Below, piece after piece: positions 1 to 5,063 of a stretch of 7,622 nucleotides of DNA (positions within the stretch are counted from its first letter, which is position 1; the number at the start of each line of letters is the position of its first letter). The DNA is taken from positions 1 through 7,622 of the forward strand of contig JASIBM010000127.1 of NCBI GenBank assembly GCA_030045175.1. The letters are read 5' to 3'. The position numbers and the translations under genes are program-made. Under the pieces are notes generated by a model. That model did not search any database, was not told where the DNA came from, and saw only the letters and a program-made list of their open reading frames with translations. This stretch comes from Streptosporangiaceae bacterium (lineage in GTDB: Bacteria > Actinomycetota > Actinomycetes > Streptosporangiales > Streptosporangiaceae).

Positions 1-139
1 GCCAGTGCCCGCGACGCCGGCTGGCCGCAGTAACGCGGTGACGCCGGCCAGTGCCCCGCGACGCCGGCTGGCCGCAGTAGCGCGGTGACGCCGGCCAGTG
101 CCCGCGACGCCGGCTGGCCGCAGTAACGCGGTGACGCCG
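1..139. repeat. Tandem array of about three 46-bp palindromic repeats
   Basis: Three consecutive units begin with GCCAGTGCCC at 1, 47 and 94. The units are 46, 47 and 46 bp; the middle one has one extra C in its C-run (about 53-57). The copies are otherwise nearly identical, with one A/G change (GTAACG versus GTAGCG). At 140 the repeat breaks down into GCTGGCGGG. Each unit contains GACGCCGG twice. At each junction CGGCCAG is followed 15 nt later by CTGGCCG, so each copy can form a 7-bp stem. The array touches the left edge and may extend beyond it. It lies downstream of the truB stop codon. There are no unique spacers, so it is not a CRISPR array. Its function is unknown; it may be a mini-satellite or REP-like element. 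Confidence 0.85.
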
Positions 140-280
140 GCTGGCGGGAACGGGATTGCTGGCAGGGCTGGGCCATGACGCGCCTGATCGGAACAGCCCA
201 AGCGGCATTGTGTGCTGGCAGCAGCGCGGGGCCTCGTCGTTGTTCCGCAGCGAAGGCGCACCGCGAGCAGAACCGTGCAG
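140..280. other. Gene-free region downstream of truB
   Basis: About 140 bp lie between the repeat array and the truB stop codon. Several open frames cross it, but none resembles a protein. A short palindrome, TGCTGGCAGCA (around 212-222), is visible, but I see no strong hairpin followed by a T-tract, so no intrinsic terminator can be called. Many actinobacteria have ribF here; no trace of it is visible. Confidence 0.5.
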
Positions 281-1249
281 TTATGGTACAAAAACTGTTA
301 TTGGTTGAATTTTTCCTTGCTCGGCGGCCATCAGGGCGATCAGGGTGCCGTCTGGTCCGAACGCGGCCACCGGCCCGGACGCCGGGCGCTCGAAGGCCCG
401 TTCGAGGTCCGCGGTCAGCAGGCGCGCGCCGTGCGAGGCCAGCCGAGCCTCCTCGGCGTTCAGGTGTACGGAAGGGAACGCCTCGGCTGCGGCCCGCGCC
501 AGCGGGATGACCTCGAGGTGCTCCGCGAGCTGGTGCAGCGTGCGCGCGGCGTCGATCCGGTATGGGCCGACGCGAGTGCGCCGGAGCACGGTCAGATGAC
601 CACCGGTGCCGAGCGCGGCGCCGAGATCCCTGGCGATGGCCCTGATGTACGTGCCGCTTGAACAGGTCACGTCCACGTCTATGTCGAGCAGGTCGCCAAC
701 TTGCCTGGTCGCGAGCAGGTCGAGCCGCCGGACCGTCACCCGCCTGGGCGCGAGCGTCGGGGCCGCGCCGGACCTGGTCAGGTGATAGGCCCGCTGGCCC
801 TTGACCTTGATCGCGCTGACTCGCGGCGGAACCTGCATTAGCTCGCCCGTCAGCTCGACCAAGGCGATTCGCAGGTCCTCCGGTGCGACATCGCGCGCGG
901 GCGACGTCGCGCCCTCGGCGGGCGGCAGGATGTCGCCGTCGGCGTCGTCGGTGACGGTGGACTGGCCGAGCCTGATGGTGGCCGCGTACTCCTTCTCGGT
1001 CAGCACTAGGTGGCCGAGCAGCCTCGTCGCCTTCTCGATCCCGACCACCAGCACGCCGGTCGCCAGCGGATCCAGCGTGCCCGCGTGCCCCACTCGCCGG
1101 GTCTTGGCCAGCCGTCGCATCTTGGCGACGACGTCATGGGAGGTCACCCCGGCTGGCTTGTCGACGATAACCAGGCCTGACTGTCCTTCTAAAGCGTCGC
1201 TGCCACCCGGAGTGCCTGAACCATTCCAGTGCCTATTTCCAGATGTCAC
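281..1249 (-). CDS. truB: tRNA pseudouridine(55) synthase TruB
   Basis: TruB converts U55 in the T-loop of tRNAs to pseudouridine in the cytoplasm. The 322-residue protein opens its catalytic domain with GLVIVDKPAGVTSHDVV (25-41). It carries the family signature GHAGTLDPLATGVL (54-67), in which D60 is the catalytic aspartate. Further TruB blocks follow, including VPPRVSAIKVKGQRAY and SSGTYIRAIARDLG. The C-terminal 70 or so residues fit the actinobacterial TruB C-terminal domain. The start is GTG at 1249, only 3 bp after the rbfA stop, with AGAAGGA inside the rbfA end as ribosome binding site. The first 20 or so residues are not conserved, so a slightly later start is possible. It is co-transcribed with rbfA. 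The last codons are unusually AT-rich (281-318). Confidence 0.96.
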   Translation of the reverse strand: MTSGNRHWNGSGTPGGSDALEGQSGLVIVDKPAGVTSHDVVAKMRRLAKTRRVGHAGTLDPLATGVLVVGIEKATRLLGHLVLTEKEYAATIRLGQSTVTDDADGDILPPAEGATSPARDVAPEDLRIALVELTGELMQVPPRVSAIKVKGQRAYHLTRSGAAPTLAPRRVTVRRLDLLATRQVGDLLDIDVDVTCSSGTYIRAIARDLGAALGTGGHLTVLRRTRVGPYRIDAARTLHQLAEHLEVIPLARAAAEAFPSVHLNAEEARLASHGARLLTADLERAFERPASGPVAAFGPDGTLIALMAAEQGKIQPITVFVP

Positions 1250-1252
1250 GAT

Positions 1253-1690
1253 TCAAGGTCCTTCTTCGTCAAACTCATCGACAACTCGGTACGGGTCGGG
1301 GTCACCCGCGTGCACCGCCCCTGCCCGCGTGGCGGCGAGGTCTGCGTCGGCCTGGCGAGCCCTGGCCACTAGCTCTTCGATCGTCCTCGCGCCGTCGGGC
1401 ACCGTGTCCTGCTTGAACGCGATCGACGGCGTGTGCTTCAGGCCGGTTTGCCTGCCGACTTCAGACCGGATGACCCCCGTCGCGCTCGACAGCGCCTCGG
1501 CGCTAGCCGCCTTTTCCTCCGCCGATCCGTACACGGTATAGAACACGGTCGCTTCGCGCAGGTCACCGGTGACCTTGGCATCGGTAATCGTGACGAACCC
1601 AAGCCTCGGATCCTTGATCCGCCGCTCGAGCATCTCAGCGACTATGTGCACGATCCGCTCGCCGAGCCTGCGCGCTCTAGCCGAATCCAT
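1253..1690 (-). CDS. rbfA: 30S ribosome-binding factor RbfA
   Basis: RbfA binds the immature 30S subunit through a KH-type fold and assists late 16S rRNA 5'-end maturation and cold adaptation. The 145-residue protein matches the family from its first residues: RARRLGERIVHIVAEMLERRIKDPRLGFVTITDAKVTGDLREATVFYTVYG. It continues with GVIRSEVGRQTGLKHTPSIAF and the IEEL block near the end of the KH domain. The tail after about residue 115 is an acidic, poorly conserved actinobacterial extension ending DEFDEEGP. The ATG at 1690 is preceded by GAGGTGGAG at suitable distance inside the DUF503 end. The gaps are 6 bp to DUF503 upstream and 3 bp to truB downstream, so the three genes form an operon. The nrnA (DHH phosphoesterase) gene often found between rbfA and truB is missing. 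Confidence 0.95.
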   Translation of the reverse strand: MDSARARRLGERIVHIVAEMLERRIKDPRLGFVTITDAKVTGDLREATVFYTVYGSAEEKAASAEALSSATGVIRSEVGRQTGLKHTPSIAFKQDTVPDGARTIEELVARARQADADLAATRAGAVHAGDPDPYRVVDEFDEEGP

Positions 1691-1696
1691 GGCAAA

Positions 1697-1996
1697 TCAC
1701 TCCACCTCGTCGTTGAACAGCCGCCGCCGAGCCGACAGCAACTCGATGCCAGGCCGCGCGGCAACGAAACGCTCACATGCATCAAGCACCTCGGTGGCGT
1801 GGCCCGCCGTGGACGAGACCATCGCCACCGCGATTTCCGTGCGGCGATGCAGCTCCAGGTGCCCGGTCTCGCCCACGGCGAGACCGGGGAACTTCCGCCG
1901 CACCTCAGCGATCAGCGGCCTGACCTCGGACCGCTTCTGCTTCAGCGACCTGACGTCACCGAGCAGCATGTCCAACGTCAGCACTCCGACATACAC
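1697..1996 (-). CDS. DUF503 family protein (YlxP-like)
   Basis: This is a small conserved protein of about 99 residues, the usual size of DUF503 proteins, which typically sit just before rbfA. The family pattern is clear: VYVGVLTLDMLLGDVRSLKQKRSEVRPLIAEVRRKF, then VGETGHLELHRRTEIAVAMVSS, and a C-terminal ELLSARRRLF. The biochemical role is not established; position suggests a link to ribosome maturation. I chose the GTG at 1996 because homologues begin with (M/V)YVGVLTLD. An upstream ATG at 2080 would add 28 residues translated from the arm of a DNA inverted repeat and is unlikely. CGGAGCGGGAAGAA precedes the GTG and may act as ribosome binding site. It is the first gene of the DUF503-rbfA-truB cluster here. 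Confidence 0.88.
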   Translation of the reverse strand: MYVGVLTLDMLLGDVRSLKQKRSEVRPLIAEVRRKFPGLAVGETGHLELHRRTEIAVAMVSSTAGHATEVLDACERFVAARPGIELLSARRRLFNDEVE

Positions 1997-2028
1997 TTCT
2001 TCCCGCTCCGCCTCCGGGGCGCCTTTAG

Positions 2029-2081
2029 GGTGCCGCCTTCCCTCGTCCGCTCGTCCCTCGCTCCCGAGCGAAGGCGGCACC
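2029..2081. repeat. Perfect 12-bp inverted repeat upstream of DUF503
   Basis: GGTGCCGCCTTC (2029-2040) is the exact reverse complement of GAAGGCGGCACC (2070-2081), with 29 bp between the arms. The spacer contains the smaller palindrome CGCTC-CC-GAGCG (2059-2070). It sits in the 161-bp gap between the rhodanese stop and the DUF503 start. The rest of that gap (2082-2152) is low-complexity GCTCG/CTCGC-type sequence. No T-tract follows on either strand, so it is not a standard intrinsic terminator. It could be a transcript-end or processing hairpin, a leader structure for the downstream operon, or a dispersed repeat element. Confidence 0.7.
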
Positions 2082-2152
2082 GCGCCCTTCGGCTCCGCTC
2101 GCGCGCGCTCGCCGCCGGCTTCGCCTTTGGCTCGCTCGCGCAGGCCGCTCGC

Positions 2153-2190
2153 AGCGCTCAGGCGACTGCGGGCGCGGCGCCTGAGTCGCT
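2153..2190 (-). terminator. Strong hairpin spanning the rhodanese stop codon
   Basis: On the minus strand AGCG-a-CTCAGGCG is followed 13 nt later by CGCCTGAGCGCT. This gives an 8-bp stem extended by a further 4 bp across one bulged A. In plus coordinates the arms are 2153-2164 and 2178-2190. The TGA of the rhodanese gene (2158-2160) lies inside the second arm. No U-run follows, so this is at best a T-less terminator or 3'-end-stabilising hairpin, common in high-GC actinomycetes. Confidence 0.45.
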
Positions 2191-2493
2191 GACCATCGGG
2201 CGGCCGGCCGCCGCCCAGTCCTGCATCCCGCCAGCCACGTTGATCGCCTGCCAGCCGGCCTCGGCCAGAGCGCGCGCGGCCTGGGCCGATCGCCTGCCGG
2301 TGCGACAGATCACGTAGACGGTCTCGTCTCGCGGGATCTCAGTGACTCGCTGGCCGAGCTCACCAAGCGGGATGTGCGTAGCGCCGGCGATGTGCCCGGC
2401 CGCCCATTCGTAGCCCTCGCGCACGTCGAGCAGCCAGCCGTCACCCGGCACCTGCGCCGCCGCCACCTCAGGAACCGCCTGGCCTGTGCTCAT
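2158..2493 (-). CDS. Single-domain rhodanese-like protein
   Basis: This is a small cytoplasmic rhodanese-fold protein of about 111 residues. Rhodanese domains carry sulfur as a cysteine persulfide. The fold signatures are LLDVREGYEWAAGHIAGATHIPLGEL (21-46), the active-site loop CRTGRRS (63-69, C63 the presumed sulfur carrier) and the C-terminal NVAGGMQDWAAAGRPM (85-100). The physiological acceptor cannot be read from the sequence. The ATG at 2493 gives MSTGQAVPEV, like homologues. An ATG three codons earlier (2502) has GGAG only 3 nt upstream. A frame-open ATG at 2595 would add an Arg-rich, unconserved stretch with no ribosome binding site, though a possible -10 box lies just above it. The gene is monocistronic or loosely linked to DUF503 downstream. 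Confidence 0.88.
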   Translation of the reverse strand: MSTGQAVPEVAAAQVPGDGWLLDVREGYEWAAGHIAGATHIPLGELGQRVTEIPRDETVYVICRTGRRSAQAARALAEAGWQAINVAGGMQDWAAAGRPMVSDSGAAPAVA

Positions 2494-2615
2494 CAAACTC
2501 ATCAACTCCGCTGATCTGTTCCTACTGAATCGCACTGTCGTACTCAACCGCAGCACTGCGTCACTGTCGCGCAGCCCCGCAGGCACCTGCGTCATCGGGA
2601 CCGAGGTGCCTGGTT

Positions 2616-2621
2616 AGTATA
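2616..2621 (-). promoter_or_regulatory. Possible -10 box for the rhodanese gene
   Basis: TATACT on the minus strand matches TATAAT at five of six positions and lies in an otherwise GC-rich stretch about 120 bp before the preferred rhodanese start. No convincing -35 box is seen. The -35 zone instead overlaps the perfect palindrome CCGGGAT-GCT-ATCCCGG (2635-2651). If used, the transcript would have a leader of about 115 nt, or only about 14 nt for the 2595 start. Confidence 0.35.
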
Positions 2622-2626
2622 GGTTC

Positions 2627-2833
2627 GTGGTTATCCGGGATGCTATCCCGGCTGAGCTGCCCGTCGTCGGGCGACATCATGATCTCGGCCCGCGTAGCTG
2701 GCGGGCACGGGCTGCAGGCGCGGGCCGGGTTCGTCAGGCTGCCGGAGCGGGACCGGTGCCCGACTCGGGCGTGACCTTGCTCACCTATGACCTGCGCCTG
2801 GCCGCGGTCCCGTCGTCGCCCACGACCGGCTGA
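2627..2833 (+). pseudogene. Decayed GNAT acetyltransferase remnant
   Basis: The plus strand begins GTG GTT ATC CGG GAT and reads VVIRDAIPAELPVVG, a typical GNAT N-terminal strand and helix. After about 2672 the frame must shift to read GDIMISARVAGGHGLQARAGFVRLPERDR. This has the form of the last GNAT helix and strand (a GFxRLPERD-type ending). At about 2756 the frame must shift back to read VPDSGVTLLTYDLRLA, a typical GNAT last strand. The two ends are joined with most of the fold missing, since intact GNAT proteins have about 150-190 residues. Two frameshifts plus an internal deletion indicate a dead gene. The segment is also open as one 68-codon frame, but its middle is then not GNAT-like. 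Assignment rests on motif memory, not alignment. Confidence 0.55.
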
Positions 2834-3072
2834 GCGCCGTCAAACTGGGCCGCGCCGGCGCTAGCCCGGCCGCCATCCGGCCGGGCCGAGCCGCCGTCGG
2901 CGTCCCGCGCGGCCGCTTCCGCCTCTGCCCGCGCCGCGTCGTTGACCCTGCGCAGGTGCTTACTCATCGACTTGAACAAGAACACGCACGCGACGGCCAT
3001 GCCGAAGACGACAAGGAACGCGACCGTGCCCGGCTGGTCGAGCAGGCTTTGTGATACGGCCAGGGCCCTCAC
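2785..3072 (-). CDS. Small single-helix membrane protein downstream of mca
   Basis: This 95-residue protein has one hydrophobic segment, GTVAFLVVFGMAVACVFLF (15-33). It is followed by a basic KSMSKHLRRVND patch and a long Ala/Asp/Gly-rich, probably disordered tail, so the tail is probably cytoplasmic. A small membrane protein of this type directly follows mca in other actinomycetes (the Rv1083 position in Mycobacterium tuberculosis). Its function is unknown. The GTG start at 3072 overlaps the mca TGA in a GTGA arrangement, implying translational coupling, and AAGGTG precedes it inside mca. The last 16 or so codons overlap, antisense, the end of the GNAT remnant, so the tail may have been extended by sequence change at that junction. 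Confidence 0.78.
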   Translation of the reverse strand: MRALAVSQSLLDQPGTVAFLVVFGMAVACVFLFKSMSKHLRRVNDAARAEAEAAARDADGGSARPDGGRASAGAAQFDGAQPVVGDDGTAARRRS

Positions 3073-4106
3073 GTCGGCACCTTCTCCCTGATTCCAGCGA
3101 AGAGGTCATCTTCCATGCCAGTATCCCCTACCGGCCTGCTCGCCGCTGTCGCGCCCACGATAGATGCCCCTACTGTTCCCGCCACTGACCCCGCCGCCGC
3201 CCCCGCCCCCGCCGGCCCGCCAGTCACCGACCTGGCCAGGTGATAGTCCTCGGTGGGCCACGCCTCTCGCTGCACGTCGACCGGGCAGGCGAACCAGCCG
3301 CCACCGGGATCGACTTGCGTCGCGTGCGCGAGCAGGGCCTGATCACGCAGTTCGAAGTAGTCGCCGCAGCGCACTCGCGTGGTGATCGGATACGTCGGCC
3401 TGCCCGGCTCCTCGTCGAGCCATTCGTCCAGCCGCTGCGCGTACGGCGAGTCAAGTCCGCGCGCGAGCATCGCCTCGTGCAGCGCCAGGAGCCTGGCTCG
3501 GTGGAAAGTTACAAAGTAGTACATTTTCAACGGCTGCCACGGCTCACCGTGGCCCACGTAGCGGTCCGGATCCGCGGCGGACTCGAAGGCCTCAACCGAT
3601 ACCCGGTGCGTCATGATGTGATCGGGATGCGGGTAACCGCCGTTTTCGTCGTAGGTGAGCATGACGTGCGGCCGGAACTCGCGCACCGCCCGCACCAGCG
3701 GCGCGGCGGCGACCTCAAGCGACTGGACGGCGAAGCACCCGTCAGGCAGCGGGGGCAGCGGGTCGCCGGAAGGCAGCCCGGAGTCGACGAAGCCGAGGAA
3801 CTGCTGCCGGATGCCGAGTATGTCGCGTGCCCTCGCCATCTCGGCCCGCCTGATCGCCGGGAGGTCGGCGCGGACCTCGGGGCGGTCCATCGCCTTGTTG
3901 AGTATGTCGCCGCGCTCACCGCCGGTCAGCGTGCACACCAGGACGTCCACGCCCTCGGACGCGTACCTCGCCATCGTCGCGGCGCCCTTGCTCGACTCGT
4001 CGTCCGGATGGGCGTGCACGGCCATCAGCCGCAACCGCCCGGCGCTTGCGCCCGCGAGATCCTCGGGCGACTCCGGGGCGAACTGGTCAGAGCTCACTGC
4101 TGACAT
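3069..4106 (-). CDS. mca: Mycothiol S-conjugate amidase Mca
   Basis: Mca is a cytoplasmic zinc amidase that cleaves mycothiol adducts of toxins into GlcN-Ins and a mercapturic acid, which is exported. It belongs to the PIG-L/MshB deacetylase superfamily. The 345-residue protein has RLMAVHAHPDDESSKGAATMARY, with likely metal ligands H33 and D36, then TGGERGDILNKAMDRPEV, and NGGYPHPDHIMTHR with the third ligand H163. These blocks and KMYYFVTFHRARLLALHEAM favour Mca over MshB. The C-terminal EDDLFAGI motif is conserved, but a Gly/Ala/Val-rich stretch of about 30 residues (295-328) separates it from PTEDYHLARS. The ATG at 4106 has GGGGGAG 7 nt upstream. It is coupled to the membrane protein gene downstream. 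Confidence 0.94.
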   Translation of the reverse strand: MSAVSSDQFAPESPEDLAGASAGRLRLMAVHAHPDDESSKGAATMARYASEGVDVLVCTLTGGERGDILNKAMDRPEVRADLPAIRRAEMARARDILGIRQQFLGFVDSGLPSGDPLPPLPDGCFAVQSLEVAAAPLVRAVREFRPHVMLTYDENGGYPHPDHIMTHRVSVEAFESAADPDRYVGHGEPWQPLKMYYFVTFHRARLLALHEAMLARGLDSPYAQRLDEWLDEEPGRPTYPITTRVRCGDYFELRDQALLAHATQVDPGGGWFACPVDVQREAWPTEDYHLARSVTGGPAGAGAAAGSVAGTVGASIVGATAASRPVGDTGMEDDLFAGIREKVPT

Positions 4107-4132
4107 CGGGAAACTCCCCCTTTTGACGCTGG

Positions 4133-4378
4133 TCAGCCTGCCGGGCGAGGCCAGCGCCGCCAGGCGAAGTGCAGGACATCCACGACCTCAACGCGCGGGA
4201 CCGCCAGCGGCATTCCTGGGCGAATCGTCGAGGCCCCACCGCGCACGCGCCAGTAGTGCCGCTCACCAGCTACAATGCGCGGATCGGCCCGGGTGTACCC
4301 CGGCGGGCGCCCATCTACCCGCGACGCGCCCGCGGTTGGCCGAAGTCGCGCGGCCCACGCGGTCCCGCGTACGAACAT
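4133..4378 (-). CDS. Doubtful small ORF upstream of mca
   Basis: This minus-strand frame ends 26 bp before the mca start. From the ATG at 4378 it encodes 81 residues; an ATG at 4432 would give 99 but overlaps the greA promoter. The C-terminal part, such as ADPRIVAGERHYWRV and PRVEVVDVLHFAWRRW, has a protein-like composition, with many aromatic residues and few low-complexity runs. About three quarters of its third codon positions are G or C, lower than in the sure genes. No ribosome binding site precedes either ATG, and I do not recognise a family. It may be a real small protein co-transcribed with mca, a remnant, or a chance frame. Confidence 0.25.
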   Translation of the reverse strand: MFVRGTAWAARLRPTAGASRVDGRPPGYTRADPRIVAGERHYWRVRGGASTIRPGMPLAVPRVEVVDVLHFAWRRWPRPAG

Positions 4379-4410
4379 ACAATCGAAAAACCGACTTGAA
4401 CTGTAGATGG

Positions 4411-4440
4411 TTGAAGTGCATTGCAAAGACAAAGTAGTCT
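4411..4440 (+). promoter_or_regulatory. Candidate greA promoter
   Basis: TTGAAG (4411-4416) and TAGTCT (4435-4440) are separated by 18 bp, fitting a vegetative-sigma promoter with a TAnnnT -10 box in a locally AT-rich stretch. Transcription would start near 4447, giving a leader of about 73 nt before the greA GTG. An alternative pair, TTGCAA (4421-4426) with TGGATT (4444-4449), has a 17-bp spacer but a poorer -10. Confidence 0.45.
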
Positions 4441-4451
4441 CGATGGATTAC

Positions 4452-4497
4452 CCCCGATGCGGGGCCCGCGTTGGGCTCCAGCGGAGTTCAGCTCCGC
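4452..4497 (+). promoter_or_regulatory. Two hairpins in the greA leader
   Basis: CCCCG-atg-CGGGG (4452-4464) and GCGGAG-ttcag-CTCCGC (4481-4497) can each form a short perfect stem. Both lie between the candidate promoter and the GAGGAG ribosome binding site (4509-4514). No U-tract follows either one. They may only stabilise the leader. In E. coli the greA leader is itself regulatory (terminated GraL RNAs), but nothing here shows homology to that. Confidence 0.35.
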
Positions 4498-4519
4498 ACA
4501 GCGGATGCGAGGAGTGCTT

Positions 4520-5020
4520 GTGACCGAGACCCGCGACGACACTGTCACCTGGCTCACTCAGGAGGCGTACGACCGGCTCAAGGCCGAGCTTGACCACCTT
4601 TCCGGCCAGGGCAGGATCGACATCGCCAAGAAGATCGAGGCGGCTCGGGATGAGGGCGACCTGCGGGAGAACGGCGGGTACCACGCGGCCAAGGAGGAGC
4701 AGGGCAAGCAGGAGGCGCGGATCCACCAGCTCACCCACATCCTGACGCACTCACGGGTCGGCGAGCCGCCGCGAACGGACGGCGTCGTCGGACCCGGCAT
4801 GACGGTGACGGTTAGGTTCGAGGGGGACGACACCGAGGTGACCTTCCTGCTCGCTTCGCGCGAGGAGAGCGGCGTGCCGATCGACGTCTACTCGCCCGGA
4901 TCACCGCTCGGCAGCGCGATCTCGGGCAAGAAGGTAGGCGAGGCCGCCAGCTACACCTTGCCCAACGGGCGCAAGGTGACCGTCGAGATCATCGACGCTG
5001 TCCCGTACGGCGGCATCTAG
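4520..5020 (+). CDS. greA: Transcription elongation factor GreA
   Basis: GreA enters the secondary channel of RNA polymerase and stimulates cleavage of backtracked RNA. The 166-residue protein has the N-terminal antiparallel coiled coil (about 11-77), starting with TWLTQEAYDRLKAELDHL. Its tip EGDLRENGGYHAAKEEQ carries acidic residues D47 and E50, equivalent to the catalytic pair D41/E44 of E. coli GreA. The C-terminal FKBP-like domain (about 87-166) contains VTFLLASREE, SPLGSAISGKKVGE and LPNGRKVTVEIIDA. The GTG at 4520, with GAGGAG 5 nt upstream, gives VTETRDDTVTWLTQEAY, matching actinobacterial homologues. The frame is open to an ATG at 4421, but those 33 codons cover the promoter and leader. 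It converges with the MFS gene across 43 bp; no intrinsic terminator is visible there. Confidence 0.95.
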   Translation: MTETRDDTVTWLTQEAYDRLKAELDHLSGQGRIDIAKKIEAARDEGDLRENGGYHAAKEEQGKQEARIHQLTHILTHSRVGEPPRTDGVVGPGMTVTVRFEGDDTEVTFLLASREESGVPIDVYSPGSPLGSAISGKKVGEAASYTLPNGRKVTVEIIDAVPYGGI

Positions 5021-5063
5021 CCCCTGCCGGCACGCTCACCCGCGGCGCCCAGCCCACGCGTTA

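Larger units (their letters stand above)
4107..4519. other. 413-bp interval between mca and greA
   Basis: This divergent intergenic region holds the mca ribosome binding site at its left end and the greA promoter and leader at its right end. Local AT-richness at 4370-4450 marks the likely promoter zone. On the minus strand TATGTT (4374-4379) is a possible but weak -10 box for a transcript toward mca. In Mycobacterium tuberculosis a membrane protein gene of the DUF4307 type (Rv1081c) lies between mca and greA and reads with greA. I see no transmembrane ORF on the plus strand here, so that gene is absent or moved. The only plausible ORF is described separately. Confidence 0.55.

Noticed and set aside
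1..139. Repeat array as a CRISPR
   Set aside because: The copies are contiguous, with no unique spacers, and no cas gene is in the window.
801..1541. Plus-strand frame antisense to truB and rbfA
   Set aside because: Ser/Ala/Arg-rich shadow without recognisable domains, spanning two well-identified genes.
1997..2080. Upstream ATG start for DUF503 at 2080
   Set aside because: The extension is translated from inverted-repeat DNA, and the family begins at (M/V)YVGVLTLD.
1433..2317. Plus-strand frame of 294 codons across rbfA, DUF503 and rhodanese
   Set aside because: It runs antisense to three recognised genes, has low-complexity Arg/Ala composition and matches no family.
2635..2651. Perfect palindrome CCGGGAT-GCT-ATCCCGG as an operator
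   Set aside because: It lies within the GNAT-like coding start and could be chance in GC-rich DNA. No regulator is near, so it is noted only with the rhodanese promoter.
3240..4103. Plus-strand frame of 287 codons antisense to mca
   Set aside because: It mirrors Mca codons; the minus frame carries the zinc-binding motifs.
4421..4519. Upstream ATG start for greA at 4421
   Set aside because: The extra 33 residues cover the promoter and leader hairpins and are not in homologues. The GTG at 4520 has a well-placed GAGGAG.
5021..5063. Bidirectional terminator between greA and the MFS gene
   Set aside because: The 43-bp convergent gap shows no convincing stem and no T-tract, so I did not call one.
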